Assembly: GCF_019100495.1 (NCBI RefSeq)
Contig: NZ_JAHRVA010000006.1
Location: 171,216-235,215 of the forward strand
Direction of reading: 5' to 3'
From: Falsochrobactrum tianjinense
Lineage (GTDB): Bacteria > Pseudomonadota > Alphaproteobacteria > Rhizobiales > Rhizobiaceae
DNA length: 64,000 nt
The notes beneath the pieces are model-generated. The model was not told the origin of the DNA. It was given only the letters and a program-made list of their open reading frames with translations, and made no database searches. Made by a program: the position numbers and the translations under genes. Shown piece after piece: positions 37,450-47,887 of this stretch (the stretch's first letter is position 1; each line of letters opens with the position of its first letter).

Positions 37450-37719
37450 GACATTCCTCCCTGAATGAAAACATTTAGCTGAAGTGCTCCAGACCGCCCC
37501 CAACCGAGCGGTCTTCAATGTTCGCACGAACTAATTTACGCCTGCTTGCAGACGGAAATGTGGCCGACCCCACCTCCCCATTCTCAATGGATATCCATCT
37601 GCTTGCCAAATAGTTGCCTCTGAGAAACAACTATAGGCCAAAGAATAAGTCTCCGACGCTTTGCCTTCTCGCATACCGATGCTATACGGGCGCGAGACAT
37701 TCAATGAGAGGCTTAATCA
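37450..37719. promoter_or_regulatory. Divergent region with predicted icd promoter
   Basis: Upstream of icd a -35-like TTTGCC (37660-37665) and -10-like TATACG (37683-37688) are 17 bases apart, followed by GAGAGG (37706-37711) before the start. A 6-bp inverted repeat TAGTTG...CAACTA at 37611-37633 is a possible operator. Confidence 0.45.
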
Positions 37720-38934
37720 ATGGCGAAAATCAAGGTTGCAAATCCGGTCGTTGAACTCGACGGCGACGAGATGACCCGTATTATCTGGCAGTTCATCAAA
37801 GAAAAGCTGATCCATCCCTATCTCGATATCGATCTGAAATATTACGATCTGTCCGTTGAAAATCGTGATGCGACCGACGATCAGGTTACTATTGATGCCG
37901 CCAACGCCATCAAGGAATTCGGTGTCGGTGTAAAATGCGCAACCATCACGCCAGATGAAGCCCGTGTAGAAGAATTCAAGCTCAAGAAGATGTGGAAGTC
38001 GCCAAATGGCACCATCCGCAATATTCTCGGCGGCGTGATCTTCCGCGAGCCGATCATCGCCAAGAACGTTCCGCGCCTTGTTCCGGGCTGGACCCAGCCG
38101 ATTATCGTCGGCCGCCATGCTTTTGGTGACCAGTACCGCGCCACCGATTTCAAGTTCCCCGGCAAAGGCAAGCTGTCGATCAAATTTGTCGGTGAAGATG
38201 GCGAAACCATCGAGCATGAAGTCTATGATGCGCCGTCTTCCGGCGTCGCCATGGCCATGTACAACCTTGATGATTCGATTCGCGATTTCGCGCGTGCTTC
38301 GCTCAACTATGGCCTGCAACGCGGTTATCCGGTCTATCTTTCGACCAAGAACACCATCCTCAAAACCTATGACGGTCGCTTCAAGGATATTTTCCAGGAA
38401 GTCTTTGACGCTGAATTCGCCGACAAGTTCAAGGAAGCCAAAATCTGGTACGAGCATCGCCTTATCGACGATATGGTCGCATCCGCGCTCAAGTGGTCCG
38501 GTGGTTATGTCTGGGCATGCAAGAACTATGACGGCGACGTCCAGTCCGACATCGTGGCGCAGGGCTTCGGCTCGCTCGGACTGATGACTTCGGTTCTGAT
38601 GACGCCGGATGGCAAGACCGTCGAAGCGGAAGCTGCACACGGCACTGTAACCCGCCATTATCGCCAGCATCAGAAGGGCGAGGAAACCTCGACCAATTCG
38701 ATCGCATCGATCTTCGCATGGACCCGCGGCCTTGCCCACCGCGCCAAGGTTGACAACAATGCCGAACTCAAGCGTTTTGCCGAAACATTGGAGAAAGTCT
38801 GCATCGACACCGTCGAATCCGGCTTCATGACCAAGGATCTGGCGCTGCTGATCGGTCCCGATCAGCCCTGGCTCTCAACCACCGGCTTCCTCGACAAGAT
38901 TGACGAGAACCTGCAAAAAGCCATGGCTGCCTGA
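37720..38934 (+). CDS. icd: Isocitrate dehydrogenase, NADP-dependent (homodimeric, eukaryotic type)
   Basis: TCA-cycle enzyme converting isocitrate to 2-oxoglutarate with NADPH. The 404-residue length and motifs ([42 protein letters not shown] segments and [16 protein letters not shown]) mark the eukaryotic-type homodimeric family common in alphaproteobacteria. Starts 8 bases after GAGAGG, with a predicted promoter about 35 bases upstream, and is followed by a strong terminator. Confidence 0.97.
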   Translation: MAKIKVANPVVELDGDEMTRIIWQFIKEKLIHPYLDIDLKYYDLSVENRDATDDQVTIDAANAIKEFGVGVKCATITPDEARVEEFKLKKMWKSPNGTIRNILGGVIFREPIIAKNVPRLVPGWTQPIIVGRHAFGDQYRATDFKFPGKGKLSIKFVGEDGETIEHEVYDAPSSGVAMAMYNLDDSIRDFARASLNYGLQRGYPVYLSTKNTILKTYDGRFKDIFQEVFDAEFADKFKEAKIWYEHRLIDDMVASALKWSGGYVWACKNYDGDVQSDIVAQGFGSLGLMTSVLMTPDGKTVEAEAAHGTVTRHYRQHQKGEETSTNSIASIFAWTRGLAHRAKVDNNAELKRFAETLEKVCIDTVESGFMTKDLALLIGPDQPWLSTTGFLDKIDENLQKAMAA

Positions 38935-38954
38935 GTCAGTCAGAAATAAGAAAG

Positions 38955-38981
38955 AACGGCGGGAACTTCCCGCCGTTTTTT
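38955..38981 (+). terminator. Rho-independent terminator of icd
   Basis: AACGGCGGG (38955-38963) pairs perfectly with CCCGCCGTT (38969-38977), loop AACTT, followed by four more T (38978-38981), 20 bases after the icd stop. Confidence 0.9.
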
Positions 38982-39065
38982 CAAGCGCTCTATTCAAGCC
39001 TCGCCAAATCCGCGACTGTCTGTTTATCTGTAGCGCTGAACAATTACTTTGCAGGAAGAACCGGC

Positions 39066-39506
39066 ATGCTGACAATTCATACATTGGAACCCCGTCATCA
39101 CGCGAAATGGGAGCCTCTCTGGCAAGCATACCAAGCCTTTTATGAGGTCGTCATTCCCCCCGAGACGACGAAACTGACATGGGAGCGCTTCCATGATTCG
39201 TCGGAACCGATGCATGCATTAGGCGCCTTTGAAGATAGCCTGCTAGTTGGCTTCGTTCACGTCATTTTTCACCGCTCTTGCTGGCTGCCCCAGGGAAGCT
39301 GCTATCTCCAGGATCTCTATGTGGAAAACAGCCAGCGCGGAAAAGGCACAGGCTCTGCTTTGATTGAAGCGGTGGCTGATCTGGCGCGAAATCAAGGCGC
39401 GGACAGGCTTTATTGGCTCACGCAGGAAAGCAACACAACTGCTCGTAGACTATATGATAGTATTGCCGAGCAGTCAGGCTTCATCCAATATCGAAAAGCC
39501 CTCTAG
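39066..39506 (+). CDS. GNAT family N-acetyltransferase
   Basis: A 146-residue acetyltransferase. The GNAT acetyl-CoA site is seen as LYVENSQRGKGTGSALIEAV (Q/RxxGxG/A pattern), with SCYLQDL on the preceding strand and GADRLYWLTQESNTTARRLY as the family C-terminal motif. The substrate is unknown. It lies between terminators and is transcribed alone. Confidence 0.9.
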   Translation: MLTIHTLEPRHHAKWEPLWQAYQAFYEVVIPPETTKLTWERFHDSSEPMHALGAFEDSLLVGFVHVIFHRSCWLPQGSCYLQDLYVENSQRGKGTGSALIEAVADLARNQGADRLYWLTQESNTTARRLYDSIAEQSGFIQYRKAL

Positions 39507-39542
39507 ATTTGCCGCAATGGACGCGGCCTCTCAAGATAAAGA

Positions 39543-39567
39543 AAAAGCCGGGATTTTCCCGGCTTTT
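39543..39567. terminator. Bidirectional terminator between the GNAT gene and alaS
   Basis: AAAAGCCGGGA (39543-39553) pairs perfectly with TCCCGGCTTTT (39557-39567) around TTT, with A/T tracts on both sides, between convergent genes. Confidence 0.88.
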
Positions 39568-39588
39568 CTCATTTCAGATGTAACTTTA

Positions 39589-42249
39589 TCAGACAATTAA
39601 TGCCTTGACCGCCGCAATGGCGGCGTCGGCTTTACCGCCTTCCGGCCCGCCTGCCTGCGCCATATCCGGACGCCCGCCGCCACCTGCCCCGCCCAGAGCT
39701 GCGGAAGCGGCACGGACCAGATCGACAGCGCTGAACCGACCCACCAGATCGTCGGTAACACCAGCAACCGCGCTTCCCTTGCCGTCCTCGCTAACGCCGA
39801 TGAACACAACGACACCGGAACCCACCTGTTTCTTGCCTTCATCCGCCAGCGGCTTGAGATCGCGCGGCGAAACATCAGTGACGACCTTCCCGAGAAAATT
39901 CACGCCATTGACCGATTCGACGGTACTGCCGCCGCCGTCCGAAGAACCACCGCCGAGCGCGAGTTTCTTGCGCGCTTCTGACAATTCCCGCTCAAGCTTC
40001 TTGCGCTCATCGATAAGCGCATTGACACGATCCAGTGTCTCGGCCGGCGTGGTTTTGAGCGCGCTTGCAATTGCTTTGACGCGCTCATCCTGCTCTTCGA
40101 GATAAAGGCGGGCAGCCTCTCCCGTCAGCGCTTCAAGACGGCGCACACCCGCAGCCACCGCGCCTTCCGAAACAATGCGCACCAGACCAATATCGCCAGT
40201 CTGCCGAACATGCGTACCGCCGCAAAGCTCCACCGAATAGGTCTTGCCGGCCTTCGGACCATGTATCGCCGTTCCCATGGAAACGACACGAACCTCATCG
40301 CCGTATTTTTCTCCGAACAACGCCATTGCACCCTCGGCAATCGCATCGTCAACCGCCATCAGGCGCGTGGAAACAGGGGTATTCTGAAGCACGATCTCAT
40401 TGGCGAGATTTTCAACCGTTGCCAGTTCTTCTGCAGAAATTGGTTTCGGGTGCGAAAAATCGAACCGCAAACGGTCCGGCGCCACAAGGGAGCCCTTCTG
40501 CGCCACATGTGTGCCAAGCGTTTCGCGCAGGGCTTCATGCAGAAGATGGGTTGCAGAGTGGTTGGAACGAATGCGCATGCGGCGATCCGCATTGACCTTT
40601 AGCTCAACCATATCGCCAGTCGTTGCCGTACCTTTGGTGATTTCGCCAATATGAACGAAAACACCTTCGCCCTTTTTCAGCGTATCCCTGATCGCAATGG
40701 CAAAACCTTCACCGGAAATCGTCCCGGTATCACCCTGCTGACCGCCGGACTCGCCATAGAACGGCGTCTGGTTGACGACCACCGAGACAGTCTCGCCTTC
40801 CGAAATCGACTGCACTAGCGCACCCTCGCGAACCAGCGCGGTGATGACGCCTTCGGCACTTTCCGTTTCGTAGCCGAGGAATTCCGTCGCGCCCACCTTG
40901 TCCTTAATGCCAAACCAGATGGTTTCGGTTGCAGCTTCACCCGAACCGGCCCAGTTGGCGCGAGCTTCGGCCTTCTGGCGCTCCATCGCCGTATTGAAAC
41001 CATTCACATCCACGGTAATACCGCGCTGGCGCAGTGCATCTTGCGTCAGATCAAGCGGGAAGCCGTAAGTGTCGTAGAGCTTGAAAGCTGTTTCACCGTC
41101 AAGGCGATCGCCTTCAATCAGTTGCTCGGAAGCATCCGAAAGTAATCCCAGGCCCCGTTCAAGGGTCTTGCGAAAACGGGTTTCCTCCAGCTTGAGTGTT
41201 TCGGAAATGAGGGGTTCCGCACGCAGAAGCTCCGGATATGCCTGCCCCATTTCCCGAACCAGTGCAGGAAGTAGACGCCACATCAACGGCTCCTTGGCAC
41301 CCAGCAATTGCGCGTGACGCATGGCGCGGCGCATGATGCGGCGCAGCACATAGCCGCGGCCTTCATTGGATGGCAAAACGCCATCGGCAATCAGGAAGCT
41401 TGATGCACGCAGATGATCGGCGATCACCCGATGGCTAGCGCGGAAATCACCTTCAGCCTTGACACCGGTTGCGTCTTCCGAAACGCGGATCAGCGCCTTG
41501 AAAAGATCAATATCATAATTGTCATGCACACCCTGCAATACGGCGGCAATGCGTTCCAGCCCCATTCCGGTGTCGATGGATGGACGCGGCAGATCGACAC
41601 GCTGTTCGGGCGTAATCTGCTCGAACTGCATGAAAACGAGGTTCCATATCTCGATAAAGCGATCACCGTCTTCTTCCGGAGATCCGGGAGGGCCGCCCCA
41701 GATATGGTCGCCGTGGTCATAGAAAATTTCCGAACATGGACCGCATGGTCCCGTGTCGCCCATCGCCCAGAAATTATCGCTGGTCGGAATGCGGATAATA
41801 CGGTCGTCAGACAGTCCGGCAATCTTCTTCCAGAAATTCGCAGCATCGTCATCAGTATGGTAGACTGTGACAAGCAACTTGTCCTTAGCGAGGCCAAACT
41901 CCTTGGTAATCAGATTCCAGGCGAAGCTGATTGCCTCTTCCTTGAAATAATCTCCAAAAGAAAAATTTCCCAGCATCTCGAAAAAAGTATGATGGCGAGC
42001 CGTATAGCCGACATTGTCGAGGTCATTATGTTTGCCCCCCGCGCGCACACATTTCTGCGATGTGACTGCACGGTTATAGGAGCGGTGTTCAAGGCCCGTA
42101 AAAACGTTCTTGAACTGCACCATGCCCGCGTTGGTAAACATCAGCGTCGGGTCATTGCGCGGCACCAGAGGGCTCGATGAAATAACCTCATGCCCGTTCT
42201 TGCAATAATAATCGAGAAACGTAGATCTGATCTCGTTGACGCCAGCCAT
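39589..42249 (-). CDS. alaS: AlaS, alanine-tRNA ligase
   Basis: Charges tRNA-Ala and edits mischarged Ser/Gly. The 886-residue protein has the class II catalytic core ([47 protein letters not shown]), the editing domain with HSATH in [18 protein letters not shown] and CGGTH in [12 protein letters not shown], and the C-Ala domain with the Gly-rich [20 protein letters not shown]. Upstream is a 335-bp gap to the recA end. Confidence 0.97.
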   Translation of the reverse strand: MAGVNEIRSTFLDYYCKNGHEVISSSPLVPRNDPTLMFTNAGMVQFKNVFTGLEHRSYNRAVTSQKCVRAGGKHNDLDNVGYTARHHTFFEMLGNFSFGDYFKEEAISFAWNLITKEFGLAKDKLLVTVYHTDDDAANFWKKIAGLSDDRIIRIPTSDNFWAMGDTGPCGPCSEIFYDHGDHIWGGPPGSPEEDGDRFIEIWNLVFMQFEQITPEQRVDLPRPSIDTGMGLERIAAVLQGVHDNYDIDLFKALIRVSEDATGVKAEGDFRASHRVIADHLRASSFLIADGVLPSNEGRGYVLRRIMRRAMRHAQLLGAKEPLMWRLLPALVREMGQAYPELLRAEPLISETLKLEETRFRKTLERGLGLLSDASEQLIEGDRLDGETAFKLYDTYGFPLDLTQDALRQRGITVDVNGFNTAMERQKAEARANWAGSGEAATETIWFGIKDKVGATEFLGYETESAEGVITALVREGALVQSISEGETVSVVVNQTPFYGESGGQQGDTGTISGEGFAIAIRDTLKKGEGVFVHIGEITKGTATTGDMVELKVNADRRMRIRSNHSATHLLHEALRETLGTHVAQKGSLVAPDRLRFDFSHPKPISAEELATVENLANEIVLQNTPVSTRLMAVDDAIAEGAMALFGEKYGDEVRVVSMGTAIHGPKAGKTYSVELCGGTHVRQTGDIGLVRIVSEGAVAAGVRRLEALTGEAARLYLEEQDERVKAIASALKTTPAETLDRVNALIDERKKLERELSEARKKLALGGGSSDGGGSTVESVNGVNFLGKVVTDVSPRDLKPLADEGKKQVGSGVVVFIGVSEDGKGSAVAGVTDDLVGRFSAVDLVRAASAALGGAGGGGRPDMAQAGGPEGGKADAAIAAVKALIV

Positions 42250-42522
42250 AATTCACCCTTGGGCTTTTCTCGCCCTGCATGGATGCGTCTTTGCCGAAAA
42301 CGCATCGGTCAAAAACACATCGATTGTCTTTTCCACACGCACTGCTACCACGATGCCCGACACCCTGATGCCGCCACGCTTTGCACCGCCCAAGATAGGA
42401 AAGTCCGTCAAGTGGAGTTTCGGTTGACCGCTTTTAGCGGCGCCCCGCTTTTCTGTCCAGATAAGCCGTGTGCGCCATAAAAGCAATTTCTGCCGACAGG
42501 ACGAAACATTACCCGCCAGAAC
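42250..42522. other. alaS upstream region
   Basis: About 270 bases with no supportable gene. It should hold the alaS promoter on the minus strand; a CTTGACGG -35-like element lies at 42406-42411 but no clear -10 follows. The small ORFs on both strands here show no family sequence. Confidence 0.4.
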
Positions 42523-42584
42523 AAAAAAAGCCCCATACCATATATCATAGCATGAGGCTTTTCTGACGATCTGCTAAGCAGATC
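42523..42584 (-). terminator. recA terminator region
   Basis: Read on the minus strand just after recA, a GATCTGC-TTA-GCAGATC hairpin (42568-42584) is followed by a second stem pairing AAAAGCC...GGCTTTT with a T-tract (A-run at 42523-42529 on the plus strand), typical of a rho-independent terminator. Confidence 0.75.
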
Positions 42585-43673
42585 TTACATTTCCGCAGCT
42601 TCCGGCCCATCATCTACTTCAGGGCCGCCATCTTCGAGGAACTGCTCCGCTATCAGCCCCGCGTTCTGGCGCAGCGTGGTTTCGATTTCGCGGGCAGTTT
42701 CCGGATTGTCCCTCAGATACTGCTTGGCGTTTTCGCGCCCCTGCCCCAGACGCTGGGAATTATAGGAGAACCACGCCCCCGATTTCTCGACCACACCGGC
42801 TTTCACGCCAAGGTCAACGAGCTCGCCCACCTTGGAAACGCCCGCGCCATACATGATGTCGAATTCGACCTGCTTGAACGGAGGAGCCAGCTTGTTCTTG
42901 ACCACCTTCACGCGGGTCTGGTTACCAACGACCTCATCACGCTCCTTGATGGAACCGATACGGCGAATATCCAGGCGCACCGAAGCATAGAATTTGAGCG
43001 CATTACCGCCCGTCGTCGTTTCGGGCGAGCCGAACATGACACCGATCTTCATGCGAATCTGGTTGATGAAAATCACCATGCAATTCGAGCGCGAGATCGA
43101 CCCCGTAAGCTTGCGCAGCGCCTGACTCATCAAACGGGCCTGAAGCCCAGGCAGTGAATCACCCATTTCACCTTCAATTTCGGCGCGCGGCGTAAGTGCA
43201 GCGACCGAATCGATAACCAGAACGTCAATGGCGCCGGAACGCACAAGCGTATCGGTTATTTCCAGCGCCTGCTCGCCCGTATCCGGCTGGGAAATCAGCA
43301 GGTTTTCAAGATCGACGCCAAGCTTGCGGGCATAGACAGGGTCAAGCGCATGTTCCGCGTCGACGAACGCACAAATGCCGCCTTTTTTCTGCGCTTCTGC
43401 AATTGTATGCAGCGCCAGTGTGGTTTTACCTGAACTTTCAGGGCCGTAGATTTCTATAACACGTCCCTTGGGCAGACCGCCGACGCCCAGAGCAATGTCC
43501 AGAGAAAGCGAACCGGTCGATACGGTTTCGATCTCAACTACCTGTTCATTCTGACCAAGGCGCATGATCGAGCCTTTGCCGAACGCCCGTTCAATCTGCG
43601 ACAGAGCCGCGTCGAGAGCCTTTGTCTTGTCCACTGCATTATCCTCAACAAGTCGCAACGATTTCTGAGACAT
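42585..43673 (-). CDS. recA: RecA recombinase
   Basis: Catalyses homologous strand exchange and LexA cleavage in the SOS response. The 362-residue protein has Walker [10 protein letters not shown], the L1/L2 DNA loops around [14 protein letters not shown] and [20 protein letters not shown], and the acidic C-terminus ([16 protein letters not shown]). An SOS box lies 124 bases upstream of the start. Confidence 0.98.
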   Translation of the reverse strand: MSQKSLRLVEDNAVDKTKALDAALSQIERAFGKGSIMRLGQNEQVVEIETVSTGSLSLDIALGVGGLPKGRVIEIYGPESSGKTTLALHTIAEAQKKGGICAFVDAEHALDPVYARKLGVDLENLLISQPDTGEQALEITDTLVRSGAIDVLVIDSVAALTPRAEIEGEMGDSLPGLQARLMSQALRKLTGSISRSNCMVIFINQIRMKIGVMFGSPETTTGGNALKFYASVRLDIRRIGSIKERDEVVGNQTRVKVVKNKLAPPFKQVEFDIMYGAGVSKVGELVDLGVKAGVVEKSGAWFSYNSQRLGQGRENAKQYLRDNPETAREIETTLRQNAGLIAEQFLEDGGPEVDDGPEAAEM

Positions 43674-43796
43674 CTTACACTATCCCCTTGTCTCGCTAGA
43701 AGCCCGGCAGGCTCGTAACCATTATCTATTTGTATCTGTTTTGTTCCTATTTTGCAAGACGCATAACGTATTGATTTAAATAGAATTACTCATTTT

Positions 43797-43811
43797 GTTC
43801 CATTATTGTTC
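43797..43811. promoter_or_regulatory. LexA-type SOS box upstream of recA
   Basis: GTTC-CATTATT-GTTC is a perfect match to the alphaproteobacterial LexA operator GTTC-N7-GTTC, in the recA promoter region. A degenerate second half-site GTTC lies about 55 bases closer to recA. Confidence 0.85.
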
Positions 43812-43890
43812 TTTGCTATCGGATTGTGAATCAATAAATTCTGTCCACGTATAAATTTTATAAAAGGCATCACGATTCGCGCGCAGCACA

Positions 43891-43924
43891 TAAAAATGCA
43901 GCCCTTCTTGCGAAGAGCTGCATC
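43891..43924 (-). terminator. Terminator of the OmpA-like lipoprotein gene
   Basis: On the minus strand, ATGCAGC pairs with GCTGCAT around a short CTTC/GAAG inner stem, followed by a U-tract (A-run at 43892-43896 on plus), 37 bases past the stop of the lipoprotein gene. Confidence 0.7.
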
Positions 43925-43960
43925 GAAATGCGAATTATCACCCGGTTAAGAGTTTCCGGA

Positions 43961-44626
43961 TTAGCTGGCAGCCCGCAGTGGCGAAATCTGGATTTCCACA
44001 CGGCGGTTTTGCGCACGCCCTTCTGGCGTCGCATTGGTTGCGACAGGCTGGCTGGCACCATAGCCGATAACCGCGAAACGGCGCGGGTCGATACCTTGAG
44101 AACCAAGATAGCTGGCAACCGATGAGGCACGGCGCTGCGACAGCCCCTGATTATAGTTAGCGCTGCCGGTGGAATCAGTATGCCCGTAGACATCAACAAG
44201 CGACTTATCGAATTTACGCAGAACAATCGCAACCGAGTTCAGCGTAGGATAGAACTGGCTCTTCACCTGATCCTGATCGGTGTCGAACGTGATGTTTGAT
44301 GGCATATTCAGGATGATCTGATCGCCATTGCGCGTGACAGAAACGCCGGTTCCCTGAAGCTGCGCGCGCAGTTCCGATTCCTGGCGGTCCATATAATTGC
44401 CAATAGCGCCGCCCCCAAGCGCACCAATGCCAGCGCCGATCAGCACAGCATTACGCTGCGCGCGGCTGGAACCACCCACCATAAGGCCGCCCAAGGCACC
44501 GACTGCGGCACCGATAGCCGCGCCTCCGGCCGTGTTCGATACTTTTTGCTCTCCTGTATAAGGATCTGTGGTGCAGCCTGCCAGAAATGTGACACCGATA
44601 AAAGCAATCCCGATTTTCTTCAGCAT
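43961..44626 (-). CDS. OmpA-domain lipoprotein with glycine zipper (YiaD-like)
   Basis: A 221-residue outer-membrane lipoprotein. The signal ends in the lipobox FLAGC; then a glycine-zipper segment (AIGAAVGALGGLMVGGSSRA and AVLIGAGIGALGGGAIGNYM) and a C-terminal OmpA peptidoglycan-binding domain with DVYGHTDSTGSANYN and LSQRRASSVASYL. It likely tethers the outer membrane to peptidoglycan. The start at 44626 is set by the lipoprotein signal. It follows the lysozyme-like lipoprotein gene on the same strand. Confidence 0.88.
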   Translation of the reverse strand: MLKKIGIAFIGVTFLAGCTTDPYTGEQKVSNTAGGAAIGAAVGALGGLMVGGSSRAQRNAVLIGAGIGALGGGAIGNYMDRQESELRAQLQGTGVSVTRNGDQIILNMPSNITFDTDQDQVKSQFYPTLNSVAIVLRKFDKSLVDVYGHTDSTGSANYNQGLSQRRASSVASYLGSQGIDPRRFAVIGYGASQPVATNATPEGRAQNRRVEIQISPLRAAS

Positions 44627-44717
44627 ATAATAGTCATCCTCAATTTTCGATTCGGCGGCAATGATAGCTTTGATTAGGGTCGGATGGCATCTTTCTGGCC
44701 ATCGGTGGCGGTTTTTT

Positions 44718-45302
44718 TTAACTGATGCGTCCACATGAACGCAACTGCGCCGCATATCGATTAGCCATGGCTTGTGCCCTTTTGGCGCCATTGCGCGCCG
44801 TTGCGCTGTTGCGCCAGCTTCCGCGCGCATAGCCGGCATGTCCTGAATAATAGGCCAGATAAAGATTATAGGCGTCAGTACGTTTAATGCCGTTCTTCAA
44901 ATGGCTTTGATAGTGATACCAGCCGATAAAATGAATGGCGTCGGCAAAATTGCTGCGCGAGGCAGCCCAACGTCCTGTTTCCCGCTTATAATGATCCCAT
45001 GTCCCATCCAGCGCCTGGGAATAGCCATATGCACTAGAAGGGCGCGTCCACGGAATAAAGCCAAGAAGTTTGGTACGTGGCGGCTTTGCATAAGGTCGGA
45101 AACCGGATTCGGTATAGATGGTCGCCATCAATATGGGCACAGGCACGCCATATTCGCGCGAAACGCGCTTTGCGGCCGTCTGCCAGTTACTTATCCATCC
45201 GTCGCGTTGATCAAAGACTGCGCAAACATTGTTGATTTGCCGCGGAGCGGTCGCGCAACCCCCAAGGATAACGAGCGCGACGAAAAACAAAACGCGCATC
45301 AT
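44718..45302 (-). CDS. Lytic transglycosylase (SLT)-like lipoprotein
   Basis: A 194-residue lipoprotein with lipobox LGGC and an SLT-type fold: ATIYTESGFRPY contains the likely catalytic Glu, followed by SAYGYSQALDGTWDHYK and YLAYYSGHAGYARGSW, typical of this alphaproteobacterial group. It would cleave peptidoglycan glycan strands. The start at 45302 (MMRVLFFVA) has GAGG six bases upstream and is preferred over 45314. Confidence 0.85.
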   Translation of the reverse strand: MMRVLFFVALVILGGCATAPRQINNVCAVFDQRDGWISNWQTAAKRVSREYGVPVPILMATIYTESGFRPYAKPPRTKLLGFIPWTRPSSAYGYSQALDGTWDHYKRETGRWAASRSNFADAIHFIGWYHYQSHLKNGIKRTDAYNLYLAYYSGHAGYARGSWRNSATARNGAKRAQAMANRYAAQLRSCGRIS

Positions 45303-45592
45303 GGAAAACCTCATTTGTTTGAAAATTGATAAAACGTAAAGATTAACGATAAATTAAATCATGCACATATTGGCGGCAGGCTGCGGTTGCTCCATGCACT
45401 GGCCTCCCCAAATATTGCGCTTGCGCGGGCTTTTCTCATGATAGCAAATAGCTCAATCAAGCATTTTATATGAATCATTGCTGTTTTTTTACGAGCTAAT
45501 CTCAGTGAGTACATAAACATTCATCATAACGATCCGAAACAAGATCAAAGTAATATTCGATCTACCATAGTAAATTTTTGCAGGTATTTTCG
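45303..45592. other. AT-rich intergenic region
   Basis: A 290-base divergent region, markedly richer in A/T than its neighbours, with no gene. It must carry promoters for the SLT lipoprotein (minus) and the CPBP protein (plus). No repeat or att-like duplication was noticed. Confidence 0.45.
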
Positions 45593-46483
45593 ATGTTCTC
45601 TTTATCTCCATTGCCACTATATGGCTTCCCGTATTTATTATTGGCTGCATCCACAGTCACACTTGTTTGTGGACTCCGAAAATTTTCGATCATGATGGCA
45701 GTGATTTCTCTTGTCGCGGCACTGGTAGCAAATAACGTAACCCCCATCGGCGTTCTGGCGCTGGCGTATTGGCATTTCAGCCTCCGGAAAAATACTACTC
45801 AGCTTACATTTCCCGGTGCGGTAATTCTGTCCGGAGTACTCGTTACAATAGCAGCCCTGGCCTTTGCCACTCACAATGTACCGGGCTTCCACAATGCCAA
45901 AGTGATAGACGAGGAAGCCCTGTCCCAAGGAGCGGTGCCTTTTTCGATGTATTTAAATTTCGACAAGGTAGGAGCCGCATTCATACTTGCCCTGTGCGGC
46001 GGTTTCTTTTTGCCCTCTGCGACGTCTCCCTACCAGCCCTCCCGCCTGCCTCAAACGCTCAAAACCATACTCCTTATGTGGGGAGGTTGCATTCTCGTTC
46101 TGCTGCCTGTCGGTCTGGCTACCGGATATATTGCGTTTGACCCGAAGATCATGCCCTATTTAGGAATTTGGGCTGCCAACAATCTGTTATTTGTGGCTTT
46201 TTCTGAAGAGATTTTGTTCCGCGGCATGATTCAAGGCAGCCTGTCCAAAGCATTTGAACAGCTTGAATGGCTCCCTTTTACTGCTATTCTGGTCAGCGCG
46301 GCCCTGTTCGGCCTGTCCCATATTTACAGCGATTGGACCTATGTGGCGCTGGCGGCGATCGCTGGGATTTTCTATGGTTTGGCCTATTCAAAAAGCGGCT
46401 GGCTGGTATCGTCCATAATGGTGCATTTTCTACTGAACCTGACCCACGCGCTTTTCTTCACTTACCCCGCACTTCATTCCTGA
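45593..46483 (+). CDS. CPBP-family intramembrane metalloprotease
   Basis: A 296-residue polytopic protein with the CPBP/Rce1 motifs in order: EEILFRG (EExxxR) at about residue 200, FGLSHIYSD (FxxxH) at about 240 and HFLLNLTHA (HxxxN) at about 280. Members cleave prenylated or other membrane substrates; in bacteria the substrate is usually unknown. The start at 45593 follows CAGGTATTTTCG. It is convergent with rarA. Its 5' region lies in AT-rich DNA. Confidence 0.85.
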   Translation: MFSLSPLPLYGFPYLLLAASTVTLVCGLRKFSIMMAVISLVAALVANNVTPIGVLALAYWHFSLRKNTTQLTFPGAVILSGVLVTIAALAFATHNVPGFHNAKVIDEEALSQGAVPFSMYLNFDKVGAAFILALCGGFFLPSATSPYQPSRLPQTLKTILLMWGGCILVLLPVGLATGYIAFDPKIMPYLGIWAANNLLFVAFSEEILFRGMIQGSLSKAFEQLEWLPFTAILVSAALFGLSHIYSDWTYVALAAIAGIFYGLAYSKSGWLVSSIMVHFLLNLTHALFFTYPALHS

Positions 46484-46486
46484 TCA

Positions 46487-47803
46487 TCAGTGCCGGCCTC
46501 GCCGCTCCTGCCTCAACCGCGCCCAATAATCGAGCCGCTTGCGGATTTCACGTTCAAATCCACGTTCCGGCGGATCATAGAACACCTGCCGCCTCATGGT
46601 TTCGGGAAAATAATCCTGCCCGGAAAAAGCATCAGGCTGGTCATGGTCATAAGCATAGCCATCACCATAGCCTTCATTCTTCATTAATTTGGTGGGAGCA
46701 TTGAGAATATGTTTGGGCGGCAGAAGCGAACCGTTTTCCTTGGCTGAGCGCATTGCGGCCTTGTAAGCCATATAAACGGCATTGGATTTGGGTGCGGTCG
46801 CGAGATAGACGCAGGCCTGCGCCAATGCCAGTTCGCCTTCCGGCGAACCAAGATAATCATAGGCATCCTTAGCGGCATTGCAGATGGCGAGCGCCTGCGG
46901 ATCCGCAAGACCAATATCCTCGACCGCCATACGAACGAGCCTGCGCCCAAGATAAAGCGGGTCTTCACCTGCATCAAGCATACGGCTTAGATAATAGAGC
47001 GCTGCATCAGGATCGGAGCCGCGCACAGACTTATGAAGAGCTGAAATCAGATTATAATGCCCGTCCTGCCCCTTATCGTAAATAGGAGCGCGGCGCTGGA
47101 CGACTTCCTGCAACTTTTGCGCATCGAACACTTCCTCGGATCGTGCTGCGCGCCAGACTTCCTCCGCCAGTGTCAGTGCCGCACGTCCGTCACCGTCCGC
47201 CATGCGAACGAGGCTCGCACGCGCTTCCTCATCCAGCGGCAGCGGGCGTTCTTCCTGTTCTTCCGCACGCGCCAGAAGCGTTGTAATACTTTCGCTGTCG
47301 TGCGGATAAAAAGTCAGCACCCTCGCACGCGATAAAAGAGCGGCGTTAAGCTCGAAGGACGGATTTTCCGTCGTCGCTCCGATCAGAATAACGGTGCCGT
47401 TTTCCATCACCGGCAGAAAAGAATCCTGTTGCGCACGATTGAAGCGATGAATTTCGTCGACAAACAGCAAAGTCTGTCGTCCAGACATGCGGCGGGCGCG
47501 GGCGCCTTCAAATACTTTTTTTAGGTCTGCCACGCCGGAAAAAATTGCCGATATCTGTTCGAAGGCGAGATCGGTTTCTCCAGCGAGCAGCCGGGCGACC
47601 GTCGTCTTGCCGGTGCCGGGAGGACCCCAGAAAATCATGGAGCCAAGCGAACCGGATGCGATCATGCGCGTAAGCACACCTTCCGGGCCGGTCAGGTGCT
47701 CCTGACCTGTAACCTCTGAAAGATGACGTGGGCGCAGGCGATCTGCCAGCGGCCTGTTACGGTCAGCAGTGGGATCAGCCGCAGTTGAAAAAAGATCGCT
47801 CAT
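46487..47803 (-). CDS. rarA: RarA, replication-associated recombination protein A (MgsA/WRNIP1 family)
   Basis: AAA+ ATPase acting at stalled replication forks. The 438-residue protein has Walker A GPPGTGKTTVARLL, Walker B LLFVDEIHRFNRAQQD, the sensor NPSFELNAALLSRARV and the RarA C-terminal tetramerisation domain (APTKLMKNEGYGDGYAYDHD is a family signature). The start at 47803 is chosen; the frame is open to 47866. It lies 84 bases after the Deg protease on the same strand. Confidence 0.94.
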   Translation of the reverse strand: MSDLFSTAADPTADRNRPLADRLRPRHLSEVTGQEHLTGPEGVLTRMIASGSLGSMIFWGPPGTGKTTVARLLAGETDLAFEQISAIFSGVADLKKVFEGARARRMSGRQTLLFVDEIHRFNRAQQDSFLPVMENGTVILIGATTENPSFELNAALLSRARVLTFYPHDSESITTLLARAEEQEERPLPLDEEARASLVRMADGDGRAALTLAEEVWRAARSEEVFDAQKLQEVVQRRAPIYDKGQDGHYNLISALHKSVRGSDPDAALYYLSRMLDAGEDPLYLGRRLVRMAVEDIGLADPQALAICNAAKDAYDYLGSPEGELALAQACVYLATAPKSNAVYMAYKAAMRSAKENGSLLPPKHILNAPTKLMKNEGYGDGYAYDHDQPDAFSGQDYFPETMRRQVFYDPPERGFEREIRKRLDYWARLRQERRGRH

Positions 47804-47887
47804 TGGTCCTGCTCTATCTGCAACAGCATATCTTGCAGGCATAGTCCGGCCTGCACTGACATGCAACCATCCACTCGCCGCTATACC

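Noticed and set aside
37717..38739. 340-residue minus-strand open frame
   Set aside because: Antisense to icd; no support for coding.
42253..42486. 77-residue minus-strand frame upstream of alaS
   Set aside because: No recognisable sequence, no good ribosome-binding site and it covers the expected alaS promoter.
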